This document shows positions 9,649-18,010 of a stretch of 64,000 nucleotides of DNA, piece after piece. Below the pieces are notes generated by a model. The model had not been told where the DNA came from, ran no database searches, and saw only the letters and a program-made list of their open reading frames with translations. Positions within the stretch are counted from its first letter, which is position 1. The number at the start of each line of letters is the position of its first letter. This stretch comes from Bog-532 sp963742875 (lineage in GTDB: Bacteria > Actinomycetota > Actinomycetes > Streptosporangiales > Streptosporangiaceae). Made by a program: the position numbers and the translations under genes. Location of the stretch: contig CAVUNO010000020.1 of NCBI GenBank assembly GCA_963742875.1, positions 1 to 64,000 on the forward strand, read 5' to 3'.

Positions 9649-11877
9649 TTAGAACAGGCCTTCTTGCGGGGTTGGCACCTCGATACGCAGGCCTTTCCTG
9701 CGTCCGGTGCGGGTCAGGACAGCGCGCAGCTCGCCGCGCTTGACCTTCTGCAATACGGTCTGGCGGGAGACATCCAGGGCGCGGCTAGCGTGGTGCAGGG
9801 CGAGCCAGCCGTCGGGTGCGTTGTCGGTGAGCATGCCGCGCAGTTCTTCGGTGAGGCGGATGCGCCAGGGCGCGCCGGGGGTGACCTGCTCGCCGGCGAT
9901 GAAGCCGTCATTCAGCCAGCGCAGCAGGGTCGACGGTGCGATCTGCAGCTGGCGGGCGGCCTGGGTCACGTTGAGCAGTTCTCCTTCCCGGGGTGCGGCA
10001 GGGCTGGGCTGGTGGCGGGGGATGCCCCAGTGGGTTCGTAGTGAGCCGACTCTATTGGCGGTGTATGACATTCCGCGGGCGGTGGTGCGGTGCTGCCGGT
10101 TGAGGATCCCGGCGATGACGGCGTCGGGGTAGTGCACGGCCAGCCGGCGGATCAGGTCGATGGTGTCCTCATCGGTGCGGATTTTCGGCTGCGGGCGGCG
10201 CAGCGGGACGGTCAGCTCGCTGATCGCGCCGCCTTTCCACCGCAAGACCAGGCGGGCGTGCGGGTCCGGGTCGTCGCGGCGGGCGGTGATGTTCACCTCC
10301 TCCAGCAGGGTGCGCAGCAGCTGCTTGCGGTCCTTATCGGTGGTGGTCGGCGCGTCCCACACCTGGCCGAGGTCGTCGCCGAGGGCCAGGATCGCGCCCC
10401 GCTCGGCCGGGGTGAGGGTCTTCGGACGTGCGGTCTGGCGGCGGGCGAGCTCGGCTTCAGCATCCGCGACCTGCTGCAACGCGGTGTTCCATTCGGTTTC
10501 CAGGCCGCGGGCGACCAGCCGGTTGTCGGGGTCGACAGCGCGGTAGCGGCGTTCGGCCCTGGTGGCGTTGTAGCGGGCCTGCTCGACCTGGCGCTGGTGC
10601 TGGTCCAGCGCGGCGTCGTGGCCTTGCTCGATCTGCTCGGCGGCCTGCAGGCAGGCCTGCAGCGCGGCCGGCTGGAGGGCGGCCAGGAACGCCTCCGCGA
10701 CGGCGGCGTCGATGGCCTGCCCGCCGACGTTCATGTGCCGGGATCCCCGGCCGTTAACCAGGTCAGCAGACCCCTGGCAGTAGTAGTTCGGCACGGTCTT
10801 GGCCGGGCCGCGGTAGAAGATGGCCAGCTTGCGGCCGCAGGACCCGCAGGTGGCCAGGCCCTGCAGCAGCGCGGAGCCTTCCCGGACCGCGCCGGTGCCC
10901 GGCTGGCTGGCCTGCGGGCGGGTATTCGACCCGATGCGGGCCTGGTTGGCCAGGTAAGTGTCCCAGTCGATGAACCCGGGGTGGTGATCGGGAATGAGGA
11001 CCTCCCACTGGTCGCGGGGCAGCGTGCGGCGCCGTTTGCGCAGCGCGCCGTCCGGGCCGAGGCAGTGTTCGTCGCGGGTGCGGCCGTAGACGTAGGCGCC
11101 AGCGTAAGCCGGGTGGGTCAGCGTGGTGTGCACGGCATGGTAAGTGGGCTCGACCCAGGTGATTTCACCGGGCTTGCCGTGCAGGTAGACGGCTTGCTGC
11201 AGCGGCCAGCGCAAGCCCTGGGCACGCAGCCACAGCCAGGTAGCGCGCACCGACCCGGACACGGCGAACTGCCCGAACACGGCGGCGAGCACGCCGGTGA
11301 CCGCTTCATCGGGGTGGAAGCGGATCTCGCCGTCGGCCTCCCCCCAGATCAGCCCCACCGGCAGGCCGCGGCGCAGCTCGCCACGGGCGGCCTTGTTCTT
11401 GATGCCGCCTTCCAGCCGGGCCCGCAGGACATGCAGCTCAGACTCGGCCATGATGCCCTTCATGCCCAAGATGAGCCGGTCGTTGAACAGCGCCGGGTGG
11501 TAGACGCCGTCGGCGTCGGCGACCAGGGTGTCGCATACCCCGGCCAGGTCAAGGAGCCGGTACCAGGCGCTGTTGTCCCGCGCCAGCCGCGAGACCTCCA
11601 GCGCCAGGATGATCCCGACCTGGCCGAGGGCCACCTCGGCGACCAGGCCCTCGAACCCGTCCCGCTGCCCGGTCACCGACCCGGAGATGCCCAGGTCACC
11701 ATCGACGACCCGGATCGCCTCCCGCGGCCAGCCCAGCTGACCGGCGCGGTTGACCAGGTCGTACTGGCGGGCGGTCGACTCGGTGTTCCGCTCCACCTGG
11801 GCCAGGGTGGACTGCCGGACGTATATTACGGCCGCTCTGGAGCGGTGGGAGCTGGTTATCTTGCCGGACTCACTCAT
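9649..11877 (-). CDS. Large serine recombinase with zinc ribbon and C-terminal HTH domains
   Basis: The 742-residue protein has a resolvase-type catalytic domain (residues about 15-165; nucleophilic Ser in VIYVRQSTLAQVERN, VSRLARDNSAWYRL), a recombinase domain (about 190-300), a zinc ribbon with CGSCGRKLAIF and YYC (about 340-375), a coiled coil rich in Arg/Glu (about 430-490), and two C-terminal helix-turn-helix modules (LLNVTQAARQLQIAPSTLLR and LALHHASRALDVSRQTVLQK). Large serine recombinases exchange DNA at short att sites without RecA. The two extra HTH modules at the end are not part of phiC31-type integrases as I know them and may bind element ends. The ATG overlaps the DUF5372 stop (ATGA). 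Confidence 0.92.
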   Translation of the reverse strand: MSESGKITSSHRSRAAVIYVRQSTLAQVERNTESTARQYDLVNRAGQLGWPREAIRVVDGDLGISGSVTGQRDGFEGLVAEVALGQVGIILALEVSRLARDNSAWYRLLDLAGVCDTLVADADGVYHPALFNDRLILGMKGIMAESELHVLRARLEGGIKNKAARGELRRGLPVGLIWGEADGEIRFHPDEAVTGVLAAVFGQFAVSGSVRATWLWLRAQGLRWPLQQAVYLHGKPGEITWVEPTYHAVHTTLTHPAYAGAYVYGRTRDEHCLGPDGALRKRRRTLPRDQWEVLIPDHHPGFIDWDTYLANQARIGSNTRPQASQPGTGAVREGSALLQGLATCGSCGRKLAIFYRGPAKTVPNYYCQGSADLVNGRGSRHMNVGGQAIDAAVAEAFLAALQPAALQACLQAAEQIEQGHDAALDQHQRQVEQARYNATRAERRYRAVDPDNRLVARGLETEWNTALQQVADAEAELARRQTARPKTLTPAERGAILALGDDLGQVWDAPTTTDKDRKQLLRTLLEEVNITARRDDPDPHARLVLRWKGGAISELTVPLRRPQPKIRTDEDTIDLIRRLAVHYPDAVIAGILNRQHRTTARGMSYTANRVGSLRTHWGIPRHQPSPAAPREGELLNVTQAARQLQIAPSTLLRWLNDGFIAGEQVTPGAPWRIRLTEELRGMLTDNAPDGWLALHHASRALDVSRQTVLQKVKRGELRAVLTRTGRRKGLRIEVPTPQEGLF

Positions 11878-12362
11878 CGCTGTCCCCCGTTCCCCCGGCC
11901 GTCCCGGCGGCTTTCGCGATCAGGCGGGCCAGCAGCACCAACGCCGCTTCCACTTGCACGGCGGGGAAATGCCCGATCAGGGCGGGGGGTGGCGCCGGAA
12001 CCTGGTCCGGCAGCAGACTGAGCTGAACAGGCTGCACGGTCGTCCTCCTTGCACGGTGACTTCCGTGCAGCCTGCTCCCGGCTGCCCGCGCTGCGGGCGC
12101 AAAGGCCCGAAACCAGCACAGACAGGCCCAGCAGGTCCGCCACCGACCCCAGCGTCCCCGGCGCGTCGCCGCTGTCCGCGGCCGGCCGGGACTCCAGGTC
12201 AGTCCAGGCCGCCGGGATCAGCCGCTTGGACCCGTCCGGCAGCACCACCAGCAACTCCGCCGCGCCATGCCGCCGCATGCTGCCCAGCACCGGCAACTGC
12301 CGGCCGTCGAACGGGTGCCGTAGCCGGGTAAGCCTCACCGTGCCCGGCTGCACGGCGGTCAC
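11874..12362 (-). CDS. DUF5372-family protein of the recombinase element
   Basis: The GTG start overlaps the previous stop (GTGA) and the stop overlaps the recombinase start, so the three genes are translationally coupled. The conserved part is residues about 1-85 (RLRHPFDGRQLPVLG, ELLVVLPDGSKRLIPAAWTD), which I recognise as DUF5372, a short domain found next to serine recombinases. The tail is Arg/Ser/Gly-rich and probably disordered. The function is unknown; its position suggests an accessory factor for recombination or directionality. Confidence 0.6.
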   Translation of the reverse strand: MTAVQPGTVRLTRLRHPFDGRQLPVLGSMRRHGAAELLVVLPDGSKRLIPAAWTDLESRPAADSGDAPGTLGSVADLLGLSVLVSGLCARSAGSREQAARKSPCKEDDRAACSAQSAAGPGSGATPRPDRAFPRRASGSGVGAAGPPDRESRRDGRGNGGQR

Positions 12363-12703
12363 CGGCCGGCCTCCGTGACCACCTGCACACGGCGGCCAGC
12401 CGCATGGCACACTGCCTGAGCGGCCCGTGCGGCGCTGGCCGCATCCATGCACAGGGCCGCCTCGCGCAGGTCAACCGGGATGCCCCCGGCGAGACTGGCC
12501 GCGACCAGCAGTACCTGCCGTTCGCCGTCCGAGCACGGCAGCATCCCCTGCACCGCGTCCGCCGCCGCGGCGAAGTCGATAGCCGCGACCTCCCGGCCCC
12601 GGAACGGGTCCCATCCGACCTCGACCGCGACCTGCAGGAAATCCTCCCGCAGCAGCCACGTTCGGTGCGAGATCAGCAGCTCAGCAGCCGCCTCCGCGGG
12701 CAA
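12359..12703 (-). CDS. Small accessory protein of the recombinase element
   Basis: The frame encodes LLISHRTWLLREDFLQVAVE, an IDFAAAADAVQG segment and an Ala-rich helical end of about 100 residues. No domain is recognised. The only ordinary start is a TTG at 12703, but the frame stays open and protein-like upstream to about 12756 (FDDLAAAIRAWAKGW), so the true start may lie nearer the element edge or have been lost on insertion. It overlaps the DUF5372 gene by 4 bases. Confidence 0.55.
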   Translation of the reverse strand: MPAEAAAELLISHRTWLLREDFLQVAVEVGWDPFRGREVAAIDFAAAADAVQGMLPCSDGERQVLLVAASLAGGIPVDLREAALCMDAASAARAAQAVCHAAGRRVQVVTEAGR

Positions 12704-12773
12704 CCAGCCCTTCGCCCACGCGCGGATCGCCGCGGCGAGGTCATCGAAGCAGGTAGTAAGGCGGGGAGTCCTT

Positions 12774-13389
12774 CGACGAAATCGACCACACGGCTGTGAT
12801 GGACCGCCTCCGGAGGAGGATCAAGGATAAGCAGGTCTGCGCGCTGGTAAAGGCGTTCCTGAAGTCCGGAGTTCTCACCGAGCTCGGGAATAAGGAAGAG
12901 ACACTGACGGGGACGCCACAAGGCGGGATTCTATCACCGTTGCTCGCTAACATCGCCCTGTCCGCGCTGGACGATCATTTCGACCAGCAATGGCGGCAGA
13001 ACATGGGAGACGATAAACAACGGAGAGCACGCAAGAAGAAAGGCATGGGAAACTGGCGTCTCGTCCGGTACTGCGATGACTTTGTCATCATGGTGGGCGG
13101 GGAACGCCACCATGCCGAGGCATTGCGTGCGGAAGTGGCGGCCGTGCCCGCTCCCCTGGGGCTGCGGCTGGCACCCGAGAAGACCCGTGTGGTCCACGTC
13201 GACGAGGGCTTCACGTTCCTTGGCTTTGACATCCGCCGGATGCGCAAGCGAGGGACCAGCAAGCACTACGTCTACACCAAGCCGTCCAAGAAGGCTGTTC
13301 AGTCGATCAAGGACAAGGTGCGGGCCAAGACGTACAGGTCAACCCGCTACCAGGACCTGGGCGAGCTACTCGCCGATGTGAACAGGTCC
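12774..13389 (+). pseudogene. Intron 1 reverse transcriptase, fragment 3 of 4
   Basis: This is the catalytic core: DEIDHTAVMDRLRRRI, GTPQGGILSPLLANIALSAL (block 5), the catalytic RYCDDFVIMVGG (YCDD instead of the usual YADD), APEKTRVVHVDEGFTFLGF and the thumb region to LLADVNRS. The frame then runs into the IS at 13390. The YCDD form has a Cys at the position before the Asp pair. Confidence 0.85.
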
Positions 13390-15629
13390 CAGATCTCCGG
13401 AAGACCTGTGGCGCCGGGAGTTAAATGACTGGCTGCGGGATGATCTGGTAGGTGATGGGCCGGTTGTCGCCCGGGATGGACGGCGGCTCGGCGTTGATCT
13501 GGCCGGTGAGCAGGGCAAGGGCTCGCGCGACGCGGGGTGCGGCGGGTGCCTGGAGGGTGACCGTGATCGCGGCGGGGGCGAAGGTGATGGTCCCGGCCAG
13601 GCCGCGGATGATGGTCTCGCGGGTGACGGCCCGGTATTCGTCGTCGTCGCGCAGGTAGGCGTTGAGCTGGCTGGACAGCCAGTGCTCAGCGTTGTGGGCG
13701 AGCAGCCGGAGCACCATCTGCAGGCCCCGCCGTCCCGCGCGCAGCACCGCGATCCGGGCCTCGGGGTCGATCTGGTCTGCGGGCAGTTTCGCGGGAACCT
13801 GGTCCCGGGCGGCGGTCGCTGCCTGCAGTTTCTTCCGCGCGGCGGTGATCGCGTGGTTCACGTCCGGGATCGCCTTGTTCTTGGCTGCGGCGGTGGTGCC
13901 GGGGTCGGCGAGCAGCGCGGCCAGGGCGCGCTCGGCGGCGGCCAGGTTCTTGTCCGCGTCGCGGACGGCGGCGTTCGCGGCCTTGCGTGCCGGGTTCGCG
14001 GTTATCTTGGTGTTCACCGTGATTTCGGCGGCGTAATCGCAGATCTTGTCGATGCCGTAGTTCTCCGCCGCGTACTTGAGGAAGTTCTCCTCCCGCCACC
14101 GGGACTTCAGCCAGCCCAGGATGTCCGCCGGGCACGAATCGAAGTCGGAGGTCAGGATCTGCAGCACGACCTTGCCGTGTTCGAACAGGGTGAGCTGCCG
14201 GGCCTCGCCGTAGTCCTTGAGCTGGGCTTTCTCCTCGGCCCAGGCGACCTGCCGCTTCTTGCCGCCGACGGTCACCGGGGTGATGACCGGCAGCGCGGCG
14301 GGGACCGCGAGCGGCGCGCGGCGGTAGGTGACCCAGTGCACGTCCTGCTCGCGGCAGTGCGTGAAGACCTGCGGGTAGGCGCCGCCGCGGTCGAACCCGA
14401 CCATGATCGTCGCACCGCGGCCGGCGGCTTTCTTCAGCTCGGACAGCGCCTTCGGCAAGGTGACGGTCAGCCCGGACGGTTCCCCGGACACGAAGCACAC
14501 CGCCCGCCCGTCGTGGGCGGTGACGTGGGTGTCCGCGCGGCCCCTTTCCGCCCGGCCCCGCTTGTTGTTCCACCCCTTCGGCGCCGGCTTGGCGCCGGTG
14601 TAGGGGACGAAGTGGTCATCGACGTAATACACCCCGGACAGGACCGGGTCGGCGGCCAGCATCGCCGAGGCGAACATCCGCTGCACCTGCAGCGGATCGG
14701 TGCGATCCGCGATCGCGGCCAGCCGCGGGCGCAGCGTCCGCAGGCCCGGGAGCCGGGACAGCCCGGCCAGCGGCCCGGCCTCGGCGCCAGGCAGGTGCTT
14801 GAACTGCTCGGCCGTCGCCGCGCCCAGCGCGAAGCACAGGCTCACCGCCGACAGCAGCGCCACGTCACCGGGCCGGGCGTCCTCGCCCGCGGCGGCCTGC
14901 AGGATCTCCCCGGCCCCGGCCCGCGTCCCGAACGCGTGCAGCAGCATCGCCCCTGCGTACCGGGACGAGACCGTCACCGGCCCCGCGGGCCGCTCCGCAT
15001 CCGCCGCTGGCCGCGGCGGCACGGGCTCTCCGGGACCGGGCTGCTCCTCCGGCTCCGGCTCCGCGGCCTGCGTGTGAGCGGCCTCCGGTTCCGGTCGCGG
15101 CGCCTGCGGCAGCGGGTCCTGCACGTGCGCACGGCCCAGCCGCCGCAGCACCGTGGACTGGTTCACCCCGAGCCGCCGGGCGATCTCCGCGTCCCGAACC
15201 CCTACGGCCCGCCACGCCCGTGCTTGCTCCCACGACGCATCATCTGTCTCCCCGGGCCGTCCCGCCGGGCGGACCAGCGCGGCCGTCCCTTCCCGCAGCG
15301 CCCGCTGCCGCAGCGTGGCCACGTAACTCGGGGTCAGCCCCAGCACCGCGGCCACGTCCTTCCCGCTGAACCCCAGCTGCCGCAGCGTCACCGCCGCCAC
15401 GTGGCGCATCGCCGCGTCGTCCTCGCTGAACCGGGACAGCTCCACTGACCCGGCGAAGATCACCGTCTCCCCGCCGGCGTTCAAGCGGTGCAGATCACGC
15501 GGGCAGGGCATGCCCTCCAGGATGGCGGCAGCAGCGGCGGACATGCCCGCATTTTATCCTGATCTAACATATTATGCAAAGAAATGCGGACAGTAACCGC
15601 AGCTCACAGGCATGCCTTCCGGAGATCTG
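13390..15629. mobile_element. DDE insertion sequence with 14-bp inverted repeats and GGTCC duplication
   Basis: The left end CAGATCTCCGGAAG (13390-13403) is the exact reverse complement of the right end CTTCCGGAGATCTG (15616-15629). The flanks carry a 5-bp duplication, GGTCC at 13385-13389 and 15630-15634. Using one copy, the RT gene reads through as DVNRS-LAGWANHF. The element is 2240 bp with one transposase gene on the minus strand. Confidence 0.93.
13421..15544 (-). CDS. DDE transposase of the 2240-bp insertion sequence
   Basis: The 707-residue protein starts with two helix-turn-helix segments (FSGKDVAAVLGLTPSYVATL and VGVRDAEIARRLGVNQSTVL). A Pro/Glu-rich linker (about 150-190) and a catalytic domain follow, with candidate DDE residues in VYYVDDHFVPY, GFDRGGAYPQVF and SRWREENFLKYAAENYGID. 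A long Ala-rich helical insert (about 520-600) comes before the C terminus. The layout resembles IS4/IS1634-like transposases, but I cannot assign a family. The frame is intact and the element has perfect ends, so it was probably recently active. Confidence 0.82.
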   Translation of the reverse strand: MSAAAAAILEGMPCPRDLHRLNAGGETVIFAGSVELSRFSEDDAAMRHVAAVTLRQLGFSGKDVAAVLGLTPSYVATLRQRALREGTAALVRPAGRPGETDDASWEQARAWRAVGVRDAEIARRLGVNQSTVLRRLGRAHVQDPLPQAPRPEPEAAHTQAAEPEPEEQPGPGEPVPPRPAADAERPAGPVTVSSRYAGAMLLHAFGTRAGAGEILQAAAGEDARPGDVALLSAVSLCFALGAATAEQFKHLPGAEAGPLAGLSRLPGLRTLRPRLAAIADRTDPLQVQRMFASAMLAADPVLSGVYYVDDHFVPYTGAKPAPKGWNNKRGRAERGRADTHVTAHDGRAVCFVSGEPSGLTVTLPKALSELKKAAGRGATIMVGFDRGGAYPQVFTHCREQDVHWVTYRRAPLAVPAALPVITPVTVGGKKRQVAWAEEKAQLKDYGEARQLTLFEHGKVVLQILTSDFDSCPADILGWLKSRWREENFLKYAAENYGIDKICDYAAEITVNTKITANPARKAANAAVRDADKNLAAAERALAALLADPGTTAAAKNKAIPDVNHAITAARKKLQAATAARDQVPAKLPADQIDPEARIAVLRAGRRGLQMVLRLLAHNAEHWLSSQLNAYLRDDDEYRAVTRETIIRGLAGTITFAPAAITVTLQAPAAPRVARALALLTGQINAEPPSIPGDNRPITYQIIPQPVI

Positions 15630-15634
15630 GGTCC

Positions 15635-15928
15635 CTGGCGGGATGGGCGAATCACTTTCGGCACGGGGTGTCCAAGGCGACGTTCAACGTGGTCGACTCC
15701 TTCACCTGGAATCGGCTGATGCGCTGGATCCGCGCCAAGTACGCAGGCAAGACCGGGCTGTCCATGAAGGAACTCCGGCGTCGCTTCTGCGACCAGGGGT
15801 GGCGATTCGCTCACAACGGGGCCGTCTTCACCGGCGCAGCCAGCGTCACAGTGACCCGCTACCGCTACCGCGGCAGCAACATCCCGACCCCCTGGACCCC
15901 GAAACCGGCAGCCACCCCCGGTGGCTGA
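15635..15928 (+). pseudogene. Intron 1 reverse transcriptase, fragment 4 of 4 (maturase domain)
   Basis: The piece encodes LAGWANHFRHGVSKATFNVV and WIRAKYAGKTGLSMKELRRR, followed by GWRFAHNGAVFTGAASVTVT, the maturase domain and C terminus of the intron 1 RT, ending at a TGA. Domain V of the intron starts about 20 nt downstream. Confidence 0.85.
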
Positions 15929-16044
15929 CCAGCGGGCAAGACACGTGGAGCGCCCGGTGCGCGGAGACGCGCACGCCGGGTGCGGCGGGCGGTCAGAAAC
16001 CCACCGGGAGCAATCCCGGCAGGGCGCCCCGGTCCGACCCAACC

Positions 16045-16317
16045 GGGCGCTTCTACAAGTCCGAGTTGCTCCGCTTCCTCCGGCGGCTCAACCGGCACCT
16101 GGTGCGGTGGGCTTGCCGGAAATATAAACGGCTCAAGCGCCGGGAACGGCGTGCGATGGCATGGCTGGCCGAGATCGCCCGCCGATCTCCCCGCCTGTTC
16201 GCGCACTGGCGACTCGGCGCACGTCCTGACGGCTGGGCGATGGGAGCCGGATGAGCCGAGAGGCTCAAGTCCGGTTCTGCGAGCGGCGGGGGGTGAGATT
16301 CCCCCCGCCGACTCTCC
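16045..16317 (+). pseudogene. Tail of a third group II intron (RT C terminus plus domains V/VI)
   Basis: Residues GRFYKSELLRFLRRLNRHLV to RSPRLFAHWRLGARPDGW (16045-16254) match the C terminus of the intron 2 RT (same GRFY(R/K)SEL and PRLFAHW blocks). Domain V at about 16249-16280 and domain VI to 16317 (ends CCGACTCTCC) also match intron 2, with paired changes in the stem (GAGCC/GGCTC instead of GACGA/TCGTC). The 5' part is missing: its left edge is the 3' end of intron 1. It sits exactly inside the YADD-region codons of the next RT gene. Confidence 0.8.
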
Positions 16318-16960
16318 TCATCGTCGGGTTCGAGCACCGGCAAGACGCCGAGCGGTTCCGGGACGAGCTGGGCGGCAGGTTCGCCCGGTTCGGGCTGGAG
16401 CTGCACCCCGATAAGACCCGGCTGGTCGAGTTCGGGCGGCGTGCCGCCCGGGACCGGGCGGCGCGGGGTGAGGGGAAGCCGGAGACGTTCACGTTCCTGG
16501 GGTTCACGCACATCTGCGCGACCTCGAAGAACGGGCGGTTCTGGATTAGGCGGAAAACCGGCTCGAAACGGGCACGGGCCAAGCTGGCCGAGGTGAAAGC
16601 CGAGATCAGGCGGCGCCGGTGCCTGCCCATCCCCGAACAGGGACGATGGCTGGCCGCCGTGGTACGCGGGCACCAGGCCTACTACGCGGTGCCCGGCAAC
16701 AGCGATGCGGTGAACGCCTTCCGCACCCAGGTGATACGGCACTGGCGCAAGGCGCTGCGGCGCCGCAGCCAGCGAACCCGGATCAACTGGGCCAGGATGG
16801 ACCGCATCGCGACCCGGTGGATACCCCAGACCCGCATCGTGCATCCATTCCCGCAGGCGCGCTTCGCCGCCACGCACCCAAGGTAGGAGCCCAGTGCGGT
16901 AGTCCCGCACGCTGGGATCTGTGCGGGGGGCCGCCCGCAAGGGCGGTCCCTACCGCGACC
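16318..16960 (+). pseudogene. Tail of a fourth group II intron (RT from after YADD, plus domains V/VI)
   Basis: The frame reads (F/L)IVGFEHRQDAERFRDEL, GLELHPDKTRLVEFGRRA, ETFTFLGFTHICATSKNGRF, RGHQAYYAVPGNSDAVNAFR, and ends at 16886. This is the thumb/maturase part of an RT, starting right after where YADD should be. Domain V follows at 16887-16920 (CCCAGTGCGGTAGTCCCGC then ACGCTGGG) and domain VI ends CCGCGACC at 16960, typical of small class C introns. Everything 5' of YADD has been lost. Confidence 0.8.
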
Positions 16961-16967
16961 CGTACTA

Positions 16968-17007
16968 GATCAAGGCGGCGCCTGGGGCGCCGCTGGCCCG
17001 GCGTCAG
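16968..17007. repeat. 40-bp hairpin repeat, copy 1
   Basis: The segment starts GATCAAGGCGGCGCC and ends CTGGCCCGGCGTCAG, with a GCGGCGCC/GGCGCCGC stem in the middle. A second copy with one extra base and two substitutions in the loop is at 31803-31843. Both lie between broken elements and outside genes. It may be a mobile palindrome or a terminator-like unit. Confidence 0.6.
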
Positions 17008-17163
17008 CGCCGGGCTCTGCCGTTGAGCGGCCGCCCGGCGCACGCCGGGCCACACCCAGCCGGAGCGCCTCCAGACGAGCCCAGCTCTCGGCTACGCGCT
17101 TGAGCAGCCTGCGGCCCGTACGCCTCGGCCCGATCGTCCGGCCTCGACGTCGGCGAGCAAGAG

Positions 17164-17838
17164 TTACTCTGGAGGCTTACTGGCGTCGGCCGGAGTCCCG
17201 GCTCCGGCGTGGGCGTGGACCTCCTTAGTTAACGCCAACGTACGCCGCGTGATGTCCAGCAGTTCCTTGTTCTGCTCGTTGTCTTCCCGCGCCTTCTCCG
17301 CCAGCGAGCGGACTTCCTTGGTCAGCCTCAGGATCTGGCTGGAGAGATCGAGCAACTCCTCGTTCTGGTGATCCTGCTGGTTGGAGAGCCTGAGCAGCTC
17401 CTTGTTCTGGCGATCCTCGTCCTGCACCGTCTCCCATTGCTGGTCGGCGAGGACCTGCCGCTTGGCATCGGCCCGGTTCTGACTGATCAGCACGAAGGTC
17501 GAGAGGAAGATCGCCTCCAGCGAGACGATCATCGTCAGAAGTCCGAACGGATACTTCTCGACCCCAAATCCGATCCAGCATGAAAACCAGATGAGGTGCA
17601 GGTAGACGAACGCCATCGAGCCCGAGAACGCGGTGATCCGGTCCGCGAGGCGGTTCTGGCCATTCTCGGCGCGCTCCTGTGCGTGTTTCAGGAGCGCCGG
17701 GTTGACCGGGCGAAAAGGCTTGATCGGAAGGATCCACCCGCGGGCGAGCCGGCCCGCACGCGAGCGGCGTTGTTCGGTTGACTGGGTGTTGCTCGCCGAT
17801 GAATTTAGCGTCACGACGGCTCCCTTCTCATACTCCAT
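17164..17838 (-). CDS. DUF1003-family membrane protein
   Basis: The 224-residue product has a DUF1003 core: RLADRITAFSGSMAFVYLHL, then two membrane segments (about 75-95 and 105-125, ...FGLLTMIVSLEAIFLSTFVL) and ISQNRADAKRQVLADQQWE. A long coiled-coil tail with heptad-like repeats of NKELLRLSNQ, NEELLDLSSQ and NKELLDITRR follows. The family is widespread in bacteria and has no assigned reaction. The ATG at 17838 fits; a longer open frame upstream runs into the tail of a group II intron and is not part of the gene. The repeated tail suggests oligomerisation. Confidence 0.85.
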   Translation of the reverse strand: MEYEKGAVVTLNSSASNTQSTEQRRSRAGRLARGWILPIKPFRPVNPALLKHAQERAENGQNRLADRITAFSGSMAFVYLHLIWFSCWIGFGVEKYPFGLLTMIVSLEAIFLSTFVLISQNRADAKRQVLADQQWETVQDEDRQNKELLRLSNQQDHQNEELLDLSSQILRLTKEVRSLAEKAREDNEQNKELLDITRRTLALTKEVHAHAGAGTPADASKPPE

Positions 17839-18010
17839 TTGCACCCCGCTGAGCGGGCGCCGACGGGGCAGCACGCAGACGGTCACTGCTTGATCATCCG
17901 TGGTTTGTGAGGACAACCGAAGATCGTGCAGTGGCCGCGTGCCACAGCCTAGACGCTGCCCGGGAAATTCGAGTTCATCGACGCGGAGTATGCGGCTTAC
18001 CGGGAATCGG

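Larger units (their letters stand above)
9610..12770. mobile_element. Three-gene large serine recombinase element
   Basis: The element sits inside the RT gene of intron 1. The left junction is TGC-CTT-GG type (CTT at 9607-9609) and the right one has CTT at 12771-12773; one CTT rejoins KAC-F-DEIDHTAV exactly. There are no terminal inverted repeats at these edges, as expected for serine integrase transposition with a short crossover core. It carries a small gene, a DUF5372 gene and a 742-residue recombinase, all on the minus strand and overlapping by 4 bases. At 3.16 kb it has no passenger genes. Confidence 0.8.
6385..16040 (+). mobile_element. Group II intron 1, interrupted by three other elements
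   Basis: The intron starts with the consensus GTGCGAC directly after the Trp codon of the IS4 gene. About 650 nt of ribozyme (domains I-III) precede the RT frame, whose pieces lie at 7058-7562, 9510-9609, 12774-13389 and 15635-15928. Domain V is at about 15949-15985 (GCCCGGTGCGCGG, loop AGAC, GCGCACGCCGGGT) and domain VI follows to about 16040. Without the insertions it would be about 2.3 kb, a normal size. The right flank is a different RT gene, not the rest of the IS4 gene, so this copy probably arose by recombination between two intron copies. Confidence 0.8.

Noticed and set aside
10090..12021. 643-codon plus-strand open frame
   Set aside because: It is antisense to the serine recombinase, is Gly/Ala/Val/Arg-rich and has no domain; the minus-strand frame has all motifs.
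13682..15448. 588-codon plus-strand open frame
   Set aside because: Shadow of the transposase on the other strand; composition is Arg/Gly/Pro-rich without motifs.
16968..17007. Rho-independent terminator
   Set aside because: The hairpin is strong but has no T-run, and the second copy lies in a different context, so it is listed as a repeat.
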